From Bradyrhizobium sp. CCGB01 (lineage in GTDB: Bacteria > Pseudomonadota > Alphaproteobacteria > Rhizobiales > Xanthobacteraceae): 64,000 nt of DNA. The stretch is taken from contig NZ_JANADK010000001.1 of NCBI RefSeq assembly GCF_024199795.1, forward strand, positions 3,162,001-3,226,000. The letters run 5' to 3'. The notes below the pieces were generated by a model. The model was not told the origin of the DNA, made no database searches, and saw only the letters and a program-made list of their open reading frames with translations. This document shows positions 36,899 to 45,907 of the stretch, in pieces. A program made the position numbers and the translations under genes. Numbering within the stretch: position 1 is the first letter of the stretch; each line of letters begins with the position of its first letter.

Positions 36899-38485
36899 AT
36901 GCGAGCTGAAAGTAACGGTACGGCCCGGCGGATTCTCTGCGTGTTTCCGCGATACACCTCGTCGTTCGGGACGTTCGAGCATTCCTATCCGCTGACTGAC
37001 GGCGTCTGCGCCTTCATGCCGCCGCAGGGGCTTTTGCTGCTCGCGGCCTATTTGCCCGAGCAGTGGCAGGTCAAGTTCGTCGACGAGAACCTCCGCCGCA
37101 CCACGAAGGAGGAATTCGCGTGGGCGGAGGCGGTCTTCGTCAGCGGCATGCACATCCAGCGCCAGCAGATGAACGACATCTGCCGCCGCGCCCATGAATT
37201 CGATCTGCCGGTCGCGCTCGGCGGTCCCTCGGTCAGCGCCTGCCCGGACTATTATCCGTCGTTCGACTATCTCCATGTCGGCGAACTCGGCGACGCCACC
37301 AATCAACTGATCGAGATTTTGGCGCGCGACACGGCGCGCCCCGAGGCGCAGGTGGTGCTGACCACCAAGGACCGCGTGCCGATGACGGAGTTTCCGATCC
37401 CGGCCTATGAACTCGCCGACGTGAAGAAATACTTCCTCGGCAGCATCCAGTATTCCAGCGGCTGTCCCTATCAGTGCGAGTTCTGCGACATCCCCGGCCT
37501 CTACGGGCGCAACCCTCGCATCAAGACGCCGGAGCAGATCATCGCCGAGCTCGACCGGCTGCGCGAATGCGGCATGACCGACACGGTCTATTTCGTCGAC
37601 GACAATTTCATCGGCAATCGCAAGGCGGCGATGGATCTGCTGCCGCATCTGATCGAATGGCAGAAGAAGACCGGCTACGTGGTGCGGCTCGCCTGCGAGG
37701 CGACGCTCAATATCGCCAAGCGGCCCGAGATTCTCGAGAAGATGCGCGAGGCCTATTTCATCACCATCTTCTGCGGCATCGAGACGCCCGATCCCGACGC
37801 GCTGAAGGCGATGCACAAGGACCATAACATGATGGTCCCGATCCTCGAGGGCGTGCGCACCATCAACTCCTACGGCATGGAGGTCGTGTCCGGCATCATC
37901 ATGGGGCTCGACACCGACAAGCCGAACACCTCCGAAGCGCTGCTTTCCTTTGTTGAGGAATCCCGGATTCCGCTGCTCACTATCAACCTGCTTCAGGCGC
38001 TGCCGAAGACGCCGCTGTGGGACCGTCTGGAGCGCGAGGGGCGCCTGATCGAGGACGACGGCCGCGATTCCAACGTCGACTTCCTGCTTCCCTATGACGA
38101 CGTCGTCGCATCCTGGAAGCACGCCATGGGCGTCGCCTACGAGCCCGAGAAGGTCTACGCGCGCTTCCAGTATCAATGCGACCATGTCTACGTGCATCGC
38201 CTCAAGATGCCGACGCCGGACGAGATGAAGACCTGGCCCAACATCAGGCGCGGCCTCGTCATGCTGCGCAACATCTTCTGGAAGGTCGGCGTGCTCGGCG
38301 ACTACAGGCGCGTGTTCTGGAAGTTCGCGTTCGGGCGCATCAAGCGCGGCGATCTCGAAGGGCTGATCGGCTGCACCCTGATCGCGCACCATCTCATCAC
38401 CTTTGCGCGCGCGGCCTCCAGCGGCAAGCAGAACGCCTCGAACTATTCGCTGCGGCTGCGCGAGGCCTCCGTTCCCGCCGAATGA
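36899..38485 (+). CDS. hpnP: Hopanoid C-2 methylase (B12-binding radical SAM)
   Basis: A 528-aa class B radical SAM methylase. The N-terminal half is a cobalamin-binding-like domain (residues about 40-150). The radical SAM cluster is C189-x3-C193-x2-C196 in GCPYQCEFCDIPG. Downstream motifs FVDDNFIGNRKAA and FCGIETPDPDALKAMHKDHN match the family. HpnP adds a methyl at C-2 of hopanoids to give 2-methylhopanoids, work established in Rhodopseudomonas palustris. The hopanoid assignment rests on family resemblance plus position, including the eutB/eutC setting known for hpnP in this group. ATG 36899 follows GGGGGAG. eutC begins 6 bp after its stop, so the two are co-transcribed. Confidence 0.88.
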   Translation: MRAESNGTARRILCVFPRYTSSFGTFEHSYPLTDGVCAFMPPQGLLLLAAYLPEQWQVKFVDENLRRTTKEEFAWAEAVFVSGMHIQRQQMNDICRRAHEFDLPVALGGPSVSACPDYYPSFDYLHVGELGDATNQLIEILARDTARPEAQVVLTTKDRVPMTEFPIPAYELADVKKYFLGSIQYSSGCPYQCEFCDIPGLYGRNPRIKTPEQIIAELDRLRECGMTDTVYFVDDNFIGNRKAAMDLLPHLIEWQKKTGYVVRLACEATLNIAKRPEILEKMREAYFITIFCGIETPDPDALKAMHKDHNMMVPILEGVRTINSYGMEVVSGIIMGLDTDKPNTSEALLSFVEESRIPLLTINLLQALPKTPLWDRLEREGRLIEDDGRDSNVDFLLPYDDVVASWKHAMGVAYEPEKVYARFQYQCDHVYVHRLKMPTPDEMKTWPNIRRGLVMLRNIFWKVGVLGDYRRVFWKFAFGRIKRGDLEGLIGCTLIAHHLITFARAASSGKQNASNYSLRLREASVPAE

Positions 38486-38491
38486 CGCCGC

Positions 38492-39277
38492 ATGTCTGAT
38501 CCGGCCGTTCCGCGCCGCCCGACCCTCGATCTGCGCTCGCTCACGCCCGCGCGGGTCGCGCTCGGCCGCAGCGGCGCGAGCGTGCCGACGAGGGCCTTGC
38601 TCGATTTCACGCTGGACCATGCCCGCGCCCGCGATGCCGTGCATGCCGTCTTCGACGCGCCGCAACTGGCCGCCGATCTCGGCGCGCTCGGTCTCGTCGT
38701 CACCGAGGCGCGGAGCCGGGCGGTCGACCGCAGCGATTATTTGCGGCGGCCGGATCTGGGACGACAGCTCGCTGCCGAATCGGCGGAGCTTCTCGGACGA
38801 GGGGCCTCGGAGCCGTGCCAGCTCGCGGTCGTGATCGGCGACGGCCTGTCGGCGGCGGCGGTCCACGCCCATGCGGTGGCGCTGGTGTCTCACCTGCTGC
38901 CCCAGCTCGCGCAGGGGGACGATGTCGCGATCGGACGCGTCGTTGTCGCTTCAGGCGCGCGCGTCGCGCTCGGCGACGAGATCGGCGCGATTCTCGGCGC
39001 GCGCATGGTGGTGACGCTGATCGGCGAGCGGCCCGGCCTGTCGGCGCCCGACAGCCTCGGCGCCTATCTGACCTTCGCGCCGAAGCCCGGCCGCACCGAC
39101 GCCGAGCGCAATTGCGTCTCGAACATCCACAAGGCCGGGTTGAGCTATGACGAGGCCGCCTTCAAGATCGCCTGGCTGATCCGCGAGGGGCTGGCCCGGG
39201 AGGTCACCGGCGTGGCGCTCAAGGATGAGAGCGCGGACCGCGCACCGCGTCGAATCGGCACGACCCTGCCCGAATGA
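38492..39277 (+). CDS. eutC: Ethanolamine ammonia-lyase light chain
   Basis: A 261-aa small subunit of ethanolamine ammonia-lyase. Family stretches include [88 protein letters not shown] and [17 protein letters not shown]. It starts 6 bp after hpnP, forming eutB-hpnP-eutC. EutC packs against EutB and helps form the adenosylcobalamin site. Confidence 0.95.
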   Translation: MSDPAVPRRPTLDLRSLTPARVALGRSGASVPTRALLDFTLDHARARDAVHAVFDAPQLAADLGALGLVVTEARSRAVDRSDYLRRPDLGRQLAAESAELLGRGASEPCQLAVVIGDGLSAAAVHAHAVALVSHLLPQLAQGDDVAIGRVVVASGARVALGDEIGAILGARMVVTLIGERPGLSAPDSLGAYLTFAPKPGRTDAERNCVSNIHKAGLSYDEAAFKIAWLIREGLAREVTGVALKDESADRAPRRIGTTLPE

Positions 39278-39482
39278 CGGGCATTCCGGCAAAATCCCCA
39301 CATCTTGATCGATTTGGCCACACTTCGCCTGCTTGCGAGATGGCCTCTTGACCTGCTAAACCCCCCGCGGCGATTTTCCGCGCATTTTCAACGGGCAAGC
39401 CTCCCATTGGTATGGCATTTTCAAGCCGTTCGCGGGGCGCAACAAGCTCATAGACCGAGCCGATTTAGGAACTGGACAAGGC

Positions 39483-41849
39483 ATGCTCGAAAAGCACCGC
39501 GAGAATGAGGTTCATGTCGACAAGGTCGAGCAGGGACCGACGTCCTCGATCGCCTTCGGGCTGGAGCGCATCGGACTGATCGCCGTCCGGGCGCCGATCC
39601 TCTCCTGCATCGTCCTGCTGGCGCTGATCGTCGGTGCGGTATTCGGCATCCACCGGATCAAGATCGACGATTCGCTGTCGCAGCTGTTCCGCTCCGACAC
39701 CCGCGAATTCAAGCAGTACGAAGAGGTGACCAAGAAGTTCCCGGCCGAGGAATTCGACGTTCTCGTCGTGGTCGAAGGCAAGAACCTGCTGGCGCGCAAC
39801 AACCTCGAGAAGCTGCGCGACTTCGTCACCGACATGCAGCTGGTCGAAGGCACGCGCGGCCTGGTCTCGCTGTTCTCCGCGCGGCAGGCGCCCGCACCGG
39901 GCAAGCTGCCGGCGGCGCTGTTCCCGCCCGAACTGCCCGAGGGCGCGGCCTATGACAAGTTCATCGAGACCGTCAAGAACAACGAGATCATCCGCGGCAA
40001 GCTGTTGTCGGAGGACGGCACGCTGGCGCTGATCGTGCTGTCGCTCGATCCCCAGGTGGTCGCCTCCAGCAAGCTGACCAAGACCGTCGCCGACATCCGT
40101 GCGCTGATGAAGGAAGACCTCGGCGACACCGGGCTCAACGTGCAGCTCTCCGGCGTGCCGGTGATGCAACTCGAGATCCGCAACGCGGTCGAGCGCGACG
40201 GGCTCACCTACAACATCCTCGGCATTCTCGCCGGCTGCATCATCGCCATCATCTTCTTCCGCAAGATCTCGTTCATGGTGGCGGCGGCGTTCCCGCCGAT
40301 GATCGCGATCCTGCTGGCGCTCGGTGCGCTCGGCTGGGCCAATTTCAATCTCAACATGTTCCTGAACGTGATGACGCCGCTCATCATGGTCATCAGCTTC
40401 TCGGACTCGATGCAGCTGACCTTTGCCGCGCGCGACCGGCTGATCGCGGGCCAGGACAAGTTCACCGCGTTCAAGAACGCCGTGCTGGTGGTGGGACCGG
40501 CGTGCGTGCTGACGCACGGCACTGCCGGCATTTCCTTCATTGCGTTGCAATTCTCGGACTCCGACCTGATCCGCAAGTTCGGCGAGGCGGGCCTCGCCGC
40601 CACCATCATCGCGCTGGTCGCGGTGCTGTCGCTGGTGCCGGTGTTCGGCGTGCTGCTGGTGCGCAACGAGAAGACGTTCGCGGTCAAGTTCCAGAGCGCG
40701 GATGCCGGCGTCCAGGCGCTGCGCAATTTCTGCTACTGGATCGCGGTGCGCATGGTCGGCCGTCCCGGCCTGTTCAGCCTGATCGCCGTGCTGTTCGTCG
40801 GCGGTCTCGGCGTCATCTACGCCAACCTTGAGCCGCGCTACCGCCTCGCCGACCAGGTGCCGGACAAGCGCCAGGCCGTCGCCGCCAGCGACCGGCTCGA
40901 CGCCAAGCTCACCGGCGCCAATCCGGTCAACGTGCTGGTCCAGTTTCCGAAGGGTGAGACGCTCTATTCGCCGGAGACGCTCCAGACCATCGCGGACGTG
41001 CATGCGACCGTCGAGAAGGCGGCCGGTGTAGGCAACGTCTGGTCGCTCGAGACCCTGCGCCGCTGGCTTGCGGAAAAGGCCGGCAACGCAGACGTCGCGA
41101 CGCTGAAGGAATATGTGAGCGTCATTCCCGAGCATCTGGTGCGGCGGTTCATCGACGCCGAGCAGGATGCCGTCGTGGTCGCGGGCCGCGTGCCGGACAA
41201 GGATTCCAGCCAGCTGCTGCCGATCGTCGACAAGCTCGATTCCGAGCTCGACGCTGTTCGCAAGAAGCATCCCGGCTACGAGATCGCGGTGACGGGCCTT
41301 GCCGCGATCGCAGCGCGCAATTCGGCGAGCATGATCGAGAAGCTGAACCGCGGCCTCACCGTCGAGTTTGCGCTGGTCGCGATCTTCATCGGCCTTGCGT
41401 TCCGCTCCTGGGTCGTGATGTTCGCCTGCATCCTGCCGGGCATCTTCCCGGTGGTGATGTCGGGAACGGTGCTGTGGGCGATGGGCGAGGGGCTGCAGTT
41501 CGCCAGCGTCGTCGCGCTCACCGTCTCGTTCGGCTTGGGGCTCAGCGCCACCATCCACTTCCTCAACCGCCTCAGGCTCGAAAGCAAGCCGGGCGTCGGC
41601 TCGGCGCTTGCGGTGGAGCGGGCGACCGTGCTGGTCGGACCAGCGCTGATCCTGACCACGGTGGTGCTGGCCTGCGGCCTCGTCGTCACCGTGTTCTCCG
41701 ACCTGCCGTCGCTGCGGCTGTTCGGCTGGCTCAGCGCCTTCTCGATGGTCATGGCCCTCGTCGCCGACCTCTTCATCCTGCGGCCGACGGCGATGTGGCT
41801 GATCAATTTGCACGCCAGGCTGCAGGGCCCCGACAAGCCGGCGATCTAA
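39483..41849 (+). CDS. MMPL/RND family transporter, HpnN-like
   Basis: A 788-aa inner-membrane RND protein with an N-terminal helix, a large periplasmic loop (residues about 60-240), a first block of helices (about 240-400), a second periplasmic loop and a second helix block (about 620-780). MMPL-type landmarks are VISFSDSMQLTFAARDRLIAGQDKF and VSFGLGLSATIHFLNRLRLE. It is related in architecture to HpnN (55067) but in a different branch. It lies just after eutB-hpnP-eutC, separated by 205 bp, so it may move a 2-methylated or related lipid. That is positional inference. Confidence 0.85.
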   Translation: MLEKHRENEVHVDKVEQGPTSSIAFGLERIGLIAVRAPILSCIVLLALIVGAVFGIHRIKIDDSLSQLFRSDTREFKQYEEVTKKFPAEEFDVLVVVEGKNLLARNNLEKLRDFVTDMQLVEGTRGLVSLFSARQAPAPGKLPAALFPPELPEGAAYDKFIETVKNNEIIRGKLLSEDGTLALIVLSLDPQVVASSKLTKTVADIRALMKEDLGDTGLNVQLSGVPVMQLEIRNAVERDGLTYNILGILAGCIIAIIFFRKISFMVAAAFPPMIAILLALGALGWANFNLNMFLNVMTPLIMVISFSDSMQLTFAARDRLIAGQDKFTAFKNAVLVVGPACVLTHGTAGISFIALQFSDSDLIRKFGEAGLAATIIALVAVLSLVPVFGVLLVRNEKTFAVKFQSADAGVQALRNFCYWIAVRMVGRPGLFSLIAVLFVGGLGVIYANLEPRYRLADQVPDKRQAVAASDRLDAKLTGANPVNVLVQFPKGETLYSPETLQTIADVHATVEKAAGVGNVWSLETLRRWLAEKAGNADVATLKEYVSVIPEHLVRRFIDAEQDAVVVAGRVPDKDSSQLLPIVDKLDSELDAVRKKHPGYEIAVTGLAAIAARNSASMIEKLNRGLTVEFALVAIFIGLAFRSWVVMFACILPGIFPVVMSGTVLWAMGEGLQFASVVALTVSFGLGLSATIHFLNRLRLESKPGVGSALAVERATVLVGPALILTTVVLACGLVVTVFSDLPSLRLFGWLSAFSMVMALVADLFILRPTAMWLINLHARLQGPDKPAI

Positions 41850-41881
41850 AGCGCCTGGGCGGCGAGAGCCGTCCCGCGCGC

Positions 41882-42718
41882 TCACGCCTCGATGCGGATG
41901 ACGCCGTACGGATTGAACTTGAAATCGGTCTCGGCGTAGTCCTGCTCCCGCGACAGCGTGAGCTTGCGGTCCTGCAGCGTCGCCTCGATGCCGCGCTCGG
42001 CCATCGCGTCGGCAATTTCGTCCATCAGCTTCACCGCGTCCCGGTCGCTGCCGCGCGATTTCGCGACATAGACTTCCGGCAAGCCGACGAGGTGATGACC
42101 GACGGTTTCGAAATAGCGATCGCCGGCGAGCGGACGCTTGGCGAACGCAAGACGACATGCCTTGGTGACGGCGGCGGTCATGGCGAGGCCCTGGCTGGTC
42201 ATCGAACCTTTGCGTGCCTGGTCGGCGAGACTGCGCCATCGCGCGACGCCGTGGGCGACGCCGGCGCTTTCGCCTTTCGCAGCAACGGCACCCGCGTCGA
42301 ACATCTCGTCCACGATCACCAAGGCCGCCGCCGAACAGGCAGGCGCCTTCTTCTGCTGATCTATCGGCGGGCTCCGCACGTAGAGCACCGATTTGTGGTT
42401 GACCACAGCGGCCTCGTCGGACGCGGACCATGCTTTCGGGAAGGCCCGGTCCCAGCACACGCCGAATGACCGCTCCATGCGCGGATCGGGTTTGGCTTGT
42501 GAATAGGTGCGGTCGATCTCGAAGCCGAAATCGGCAATCGTCTTGGCCACCGCCTTCGGCGGTTGCAGCAGGCTTTCGTTCTTGCCGAGAAAGCAGAGCA
42601 CGTGACGGGGCTTCACGGATGAAGGCTGCATGTTGGTTGCCTGCTGATCATTGGCGAAGGCGCGCGTGGCCACGAAGAGCCCGGCGGCCTTGAGCAGATG
42701 TCTGCGAATTGGGTCCAT
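41882..42718 (-). CDS. Hypothetical exported protein
   Basis: A 278-aa protein of no recognised family. The N-terminus has RRHLLKAAGLFVATRAFA, a Tat-like or Sec-like export signal (twin Arg then a hydrophobic stretch). ATG 42718 is preferred over GTG 42742 because it starts the signal directly. The mature part is mixed alpha/beta with no obvious catalytic motif. It runs towards the end of the RND gene without an operon partner. Confidence 0.6.
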   Translation of the reverse strand: MDPIRRHLLKAAGLFVATRAFANDQQATNMQPSSVKPRHVLCFLGKNESLLQPPKAVAKTIADFGFEIDRTYSQAKPDPRMERSFGVCWDRAFPKAWSASDEAAVVNHKSVLYVRSPPIDQQKKAPACSAAALVIVDEMFDAGAVAAKGESAGVAHGVARWRSLADQARKGSMTSQGLAMTAAVTKACRLAFAKRPLAGDRYFETVGHHLVGLPEVYVAKSRGSDRDAVKLMDEIADAMAERGIEATLQDRKLTLSREQDYAETDFKFNPYGVIRIEA

Positions 42719-42757
42719 CTCGGTGAATCCGTCCGTGCACACTCATGTCAGCAAAAA

Positions 42758-42783
42758 GCCCCCGGTTCGCGAGAACCGGGGGC
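42758..42783 (-). terminator. Rho-independent terminator of the minus-strand secreted-protein gene
   Basis: GCCCCCGGTTC / GAACCGGGGGC form a perfect 11-bp stem with a GCGA loop. On the minus strand the stem is followed by TTTTT, so it ends transcription of the gene at 42810-43307. Confidence 0.85.
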
Positions 42784-42809
42784 CGTGTTTCTCTCAGCCG
42801 AGGGAGGTC

Positions 42810-43307
42810 TCAGCCCTTTGTCATCGTGATGTTGACGCCGCGGATCTCACCCTTGGAGGAGATCTGCACCGTCTGCTTGGTGCCGTTGGTGCGCAGCGAC
42901 AAATTGGCGGCGAAGCCGTTGGCCTCGACGAACACCTCGATCTGGCCGCCGCCGGCAGTGCCCTGGAGGTTGCCGAAGATGTTGCGGTTGGTCTCGCTCC
43001 AGTTGCCGGAGATTCGCTCGCCCTGGCTCGTCACGTCGCTGGTGAGGTCGAACTTGTAGCTGTCGGACGCGCAGTGCAGAGCCTGCTTGAGGCTGAGGCC
43101 GGTGCCGGCGACCTTGTAGTCGGCCTTGCAGCGGATGCGCTCGGTGGTGCCGTCGGACAGCGACACCGTGCCGGTGCCGGCCCACGCACCGTCGAAACCG
43201 GCGAACGGTCCGGACGACTGAGCATGGCTTGCCGAAACTGATAAGAGCAGCGCAGCCGCGATGCCGGCCGCCTTGATTGCCTGTCCAGATCGTCCAAAGA
43301 ATTGCAT
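42810..43307 (-). CDS. Secreted hypothetical protein
   Basis: A 165-aa exported protein with a signal peptide (GQAIKAAGIAAALLLSVSASHA, cut before QSSGPF). The mature domain of about 130 residues begins with FDGAWAGTGTVSLSDGTTERIRCKADY and looks like a small beta-barrel, with two Cys residues (IRCKADY and LHCASDS) available for a disulfide. ATG 43307 is chosen because the signal peptide starts there. The function is unknown. A strong terminator lies 27 bp beyond its stop. Confidence 0.75.
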   Translation of the reverse strand: MQFFGRSGQAIKAAGIAAALLLSVSASHAQSSGPFAGFDGAWAGTGTVSLSDGTTERIRCKADYKVAGTGLSLKQALHCASDSYKFDLTSDVTSQGERISGNWSETNRNIFGNLQGTAGGGQIEVFVEANGFAANLSLRTNGTKQTVQISSKGEIRGVNITMTKG

Positions 43308-43768
43308 TTTGAATATCCCGTTTTCGAATGACGTTCGCTTACAATCAAGAACGTCTCGCCACATCGAAGGTTTAGTGTTCCGAGGCTGTGTCAGGTTCAA
43401 AGCCTGGCAGCCAGGGATAGCGGTTCACGACGCCCTCGCGCCGGGCTCGGACCTCGCGATTCCCTCTGTTTCGCTGTGTTTCTGGCGGGAAAGGCAGGGC
43501 GGAGAGATGCAGCTCTGCAACAGGTGTGCATCAAAACGCGGTGTGCCAGAATTATGACGTAGTATCAAACCCTTACATCTGCCAATGAAGAGCGTGGGAA
43601 GACCTGATTTGGTGGGTGTGGCGCCAATTTGGCCGCATTTGCCAGTGCTTGTGGCTTCTCCGAGGCCGCACTTTCCGCGGCGACTTGCCATCAGAACAAT
43701 CCGTTCCGGTCGTCCGCCCTGTGCTGTCCGGGATCGGTGCGGTTCTGCCGTCAGAATGAAGGAATACA
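43308..43768. other. Intergenic, divergent leader region
   Basis: 461 bp between two divergent genes for secreted proteins. No gene with a plausible start was found. No recognised regulator box was seen. Confidence 0.5.
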
Positions 43769-44002
43769 ATGCGTAAGCTTCTCGTCGCTCTCACCCTGCT
43801 GTCGGCATCCCTTTCGACGGCGGCATTCGCCCAGGCAGGACGCGGCACGGACGCCGAACAGAAGGCCTGCACGCGCGATGTGCAGAAGTTCTGCCGTCCG
43901 GTCATCGACCAGGGCGATTTCACCATCCTGGCCTGCCTCAAGGAAAACCGGGCCAAGATCTCGCAGGCCTGCGACCAGGTCCTGAAGAACCACAACCAGT
44001 AA
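43769..44002 (+). CDS. Small secreted cysteine-rich repeat protein
   Basis: A 77-aa protein with a signal peptide (RKLLVALTLLSASLSTAAFA, cut near QAGRGT). The mature part carries Cys residues in KACTRDVQKFCRPVI, ILACLKEN and SQACDQVL, the spacing of the cysteine-rich (GLG1-like) repeat of small periplasmic proteins. Disulfides are likely. The function is unknown. A terminator follows 22 bp after the stop, so it is monocistronic and separate from hpnC. Confidence 0.8.
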   Translation: MRKLLVALTLLSASLSTAAFAQAGRGTDAEQKACTRDVQKFCRPVIDQGDFTILACLKENRAKISQACDQVLKNHNQ

Positions 44003-44023
44003 GCTCGGCCACTGGCCCACAAG

Positions 44024-44046
44024 GGCGGCCCTGGCGGCCGCCTTTT
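44024..44046 (+). terminator. Rho-independent terminator after the cysteine-rich protein gene
   Basis: GGCGGCC / GGCCGCC stem with loop CTGGC, followed by TTTT on the plus strand. Confidence 0.7.
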
Positions 44047-44193
44047 CGGGCCGGATCCGGAAGGGCAGCCATCGAGAGACAGGATTGGTTTTGCGGCCGT
44101 ATTCCCCTATATGGGGGCCGCGGCGGCATCGCCGGCACGAGCCCGCGCGAGCGAAAAGCCCTTCCTGTCCAAACGATTGTAAACCAGCCCTCG

Positions 44194-45078
44194 ATGACCT
44201 CTGCGAGCGAATTGCGATCCGGCAAAGGTGACCGCGACGAGAATTTTCCCGTCGCGTCCTGGATCATTCATCCCCGTCATCGCGCGCTGATCCTCGCGTA
44301 CTACAATTTCGTCCGCACCGCCGACGACATCGCCGATCACGCGACCCTGCCGCCCGACGAGAAGCTTGGCTATCTCGACCTGCTCGAGGCGGAACTGCTC
44401 GGCAAGGGCGACACCCAGGCCGAAGCCGTGATCTTGCGCCGCGCGCTGGCCGAGCGCGGCATGGCGCCGCGCCACGCGCTCGACGTGCTCATCGCGTTCC
44501 GCATGGACGTGACCAAGCTGCGCTACGAGAACTGGGACGAGGTCATCCACTATTGCCGCTACTCGGCGATGCCGGTCGGCCGCTTCATGCTCGACGTCCA
44601 CGGCGAGAGCACCTCGACCTGGGCGGCCTCGGACGCGCTCTGCGCGGCGCTCCAGATCAACAACCATCTCCAGGATTGCGGCAAGGATTTTCGCGAGCTC
44701 AATCGCGTCTATCTGCCGCGCGACGCGCTGGCTGCAAGCGGCGCCTCGGTCGAGCAGCTCGGGCTGACGCAGTCGCCGCCGGCGATGCTGGCCTGCCTTC
44801 AGGCGCTCGCCGTTCGCAACGAAGCCCTGCTCAACGAGGGCAGGTCGCTGAGCGCGGAGATCCGGGACTTTCGCCTGGGCGTCGACGTCTCGGTGATCCA
44901 GGCCTATGCCGACCGCATCGTGCGCCTGTTGAAGGTGCGCGATCCCCTGCGCGAGCGCGTGCATCTGAACAAGTTCGAGCTTCTCACCTTCAGCCTCGCC
45001 GGAATGATCGGCGAAGTCGGCCGCCGCGCGATCGGACGCAAGGCCATTTCCAGACCGGGGACTGCACATGACGCTTGA
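44194..45078 (+). CDS. hpnC: Squalene synthase-like HpnC
   Basis: A 294-aa trans-isoprenyl synthase of the squalene/phytoene synthase fold. Two Asp-rich motifs are visible: D44-D45-I-A-D48 in TADDIADH and the second motif around D161/D165 in QDCGKDF. HpnC, HpnD and HpnE together make squalene from two farnesyl diphosphates via presqualene diphosphate and hydroxysqualene. HpnC acts on presqualene diphosphate, giving hydroxysqualene. The ATG is at 44194. hpnD starts 11 bp before its stop, so translation is coupled. It heads the operon hpnC-hpnD-hpnE-shc-hpnG. Confidence 0.95.
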   Translation: MTSASELRSGKGDRDENFPVASWIIHPRHRALILAYYNFVRTADDIADHATLPPDEKLGYLDLLEAELLGKGDTQAEAVILRRALAERGMAPRHALDVLIAFRMDVTKLRYENWDEVIHYCRYSAMPVGRFMLDVHGESTSTWAASDALCAALQINNHLQDCGKDFRELNRVYLPRDALAASGASVEQLGLTQSPPAMLACLQALAVRNEALLNEGRSLSAEIRDFRLGVDVSVIQAYADRIVRLLKVRDPLRERVHLNKFELLTFSLAGMIGEVGRRAIGRKAISRPGTAHDA

Positions 45079-45907
45079 GGCGGCCTCGCCCGGCGCCAAT
45101 TACGGCTCGACCGCATCGAACAGCTCCTTCTACGCTGCGATGCGGATCCTGCCGCATGACCAGCGCGAAGCGATGTTCCAGATCTACAGCTTCTGCCGCC
45201 AGGTCGACGACATCGCCGATTCCGACGGCCCGCGCGACGAGCGGCTCGCCGCGCTCCAAGAGTGGCGCAACGACATCGACGCGCTCTATCAGGGCAATCC
45301 GCCGCCGCGGCTGAAGGACTACGTCGCCTCGGTGAAGACCTTCGGCCTCAAGCGGGAAGATTTCCTTGCGATCGTCGACGGCATGGAAATGGACGTGCCG
45401 CAGGACATCCGTGCGCCGGACATGGCGACGCTGGATCTCTACTGCGATCGTGTCGCCAGCGCCGTGGGACGGCTGTCCGTGCGGGTGTTCGGCTTGCCGG
45501 AGGAAGACGGCATCCAGCTCGCCTACCATCTCGGCCGCGCGCTTCAGCTCACCAACATCCTGCGCGACATCGACGAGGACGCCGGCCTCGGCCGGCTCTA
45601 TCTGCCGCGCGAGGCGCTGCTGCATGCCGGCATCACCTCCAACGATCCGAACCGGGTGATCGCCGAGCGGGCGCTGCCGAAGGTCTGTCTGCCGCTGACG
45701 CAGCGTGCGAAGGCGCATTTCGAGAAGTCGGACGAGATCATGAACCGCAACAGGCGCCGCGCCGTACGCGCGCCGCGGATCATGTCGAAATACTATCATT
45801 CCATTCTGGACCTTCTGATCGCGCGCGGCTTCAACGCGCCGCGTGAACCGGTGCGCGTGTCGAAGGTCACGCGCATCCTGATCCTGCTCCGTTACGCTTT
45901 CATCTGA
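45068..45907 (+). CDS. hpnD: Presqualene diphosphate synthase HpnD
   Basis: A 279-aa member of the squalene/phytoene synthase family. The motifs are D47-D48-I-A-D51 in RQVDDIADSD and D167/D171 in NILRDIDEDAGLGR, which bind the Mg-diphosphate of two farnesyl diphosphates. It catalyses formation of presqualene diphosphate, the step before HpnC and HpnE. The start overlaps hpnC by 11 bp, and the stop overlaps the hpnE ATG by one base (TGATG), so the three squalene genes are translationally coupled. Confidence 0.95.
   Translation: MTLEAASPGANYGSTASNSSFYAAMRILPHDQREAMFQIYSFCRQVDDIADSDGPRDERLAALQEWRNDIDALYQGNPPPRLKDYVASVKTFGLKREDFLAIVDGMEMDVPQDIRAPDMATLDLYCDRVASAVGRLSVRVFGLPEEDGIQLAYHLGRALQLTNILRDIDEDAGLGRLYLPREALLHAGITSNDPNRVIAERALPKVCLPLTQRAKAHFEKSDEIMNRNRRRAVRAPRIMSKYYHSILDLLIARGFNAPREPVRVSKVTRILILLRYAFI

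Noticed and set aside
39465..42458. 997-aa minus-strand frame across the RND gene
   Set aside because: His/Asp/Arg-rich shadow of a well-supported membrane protein.
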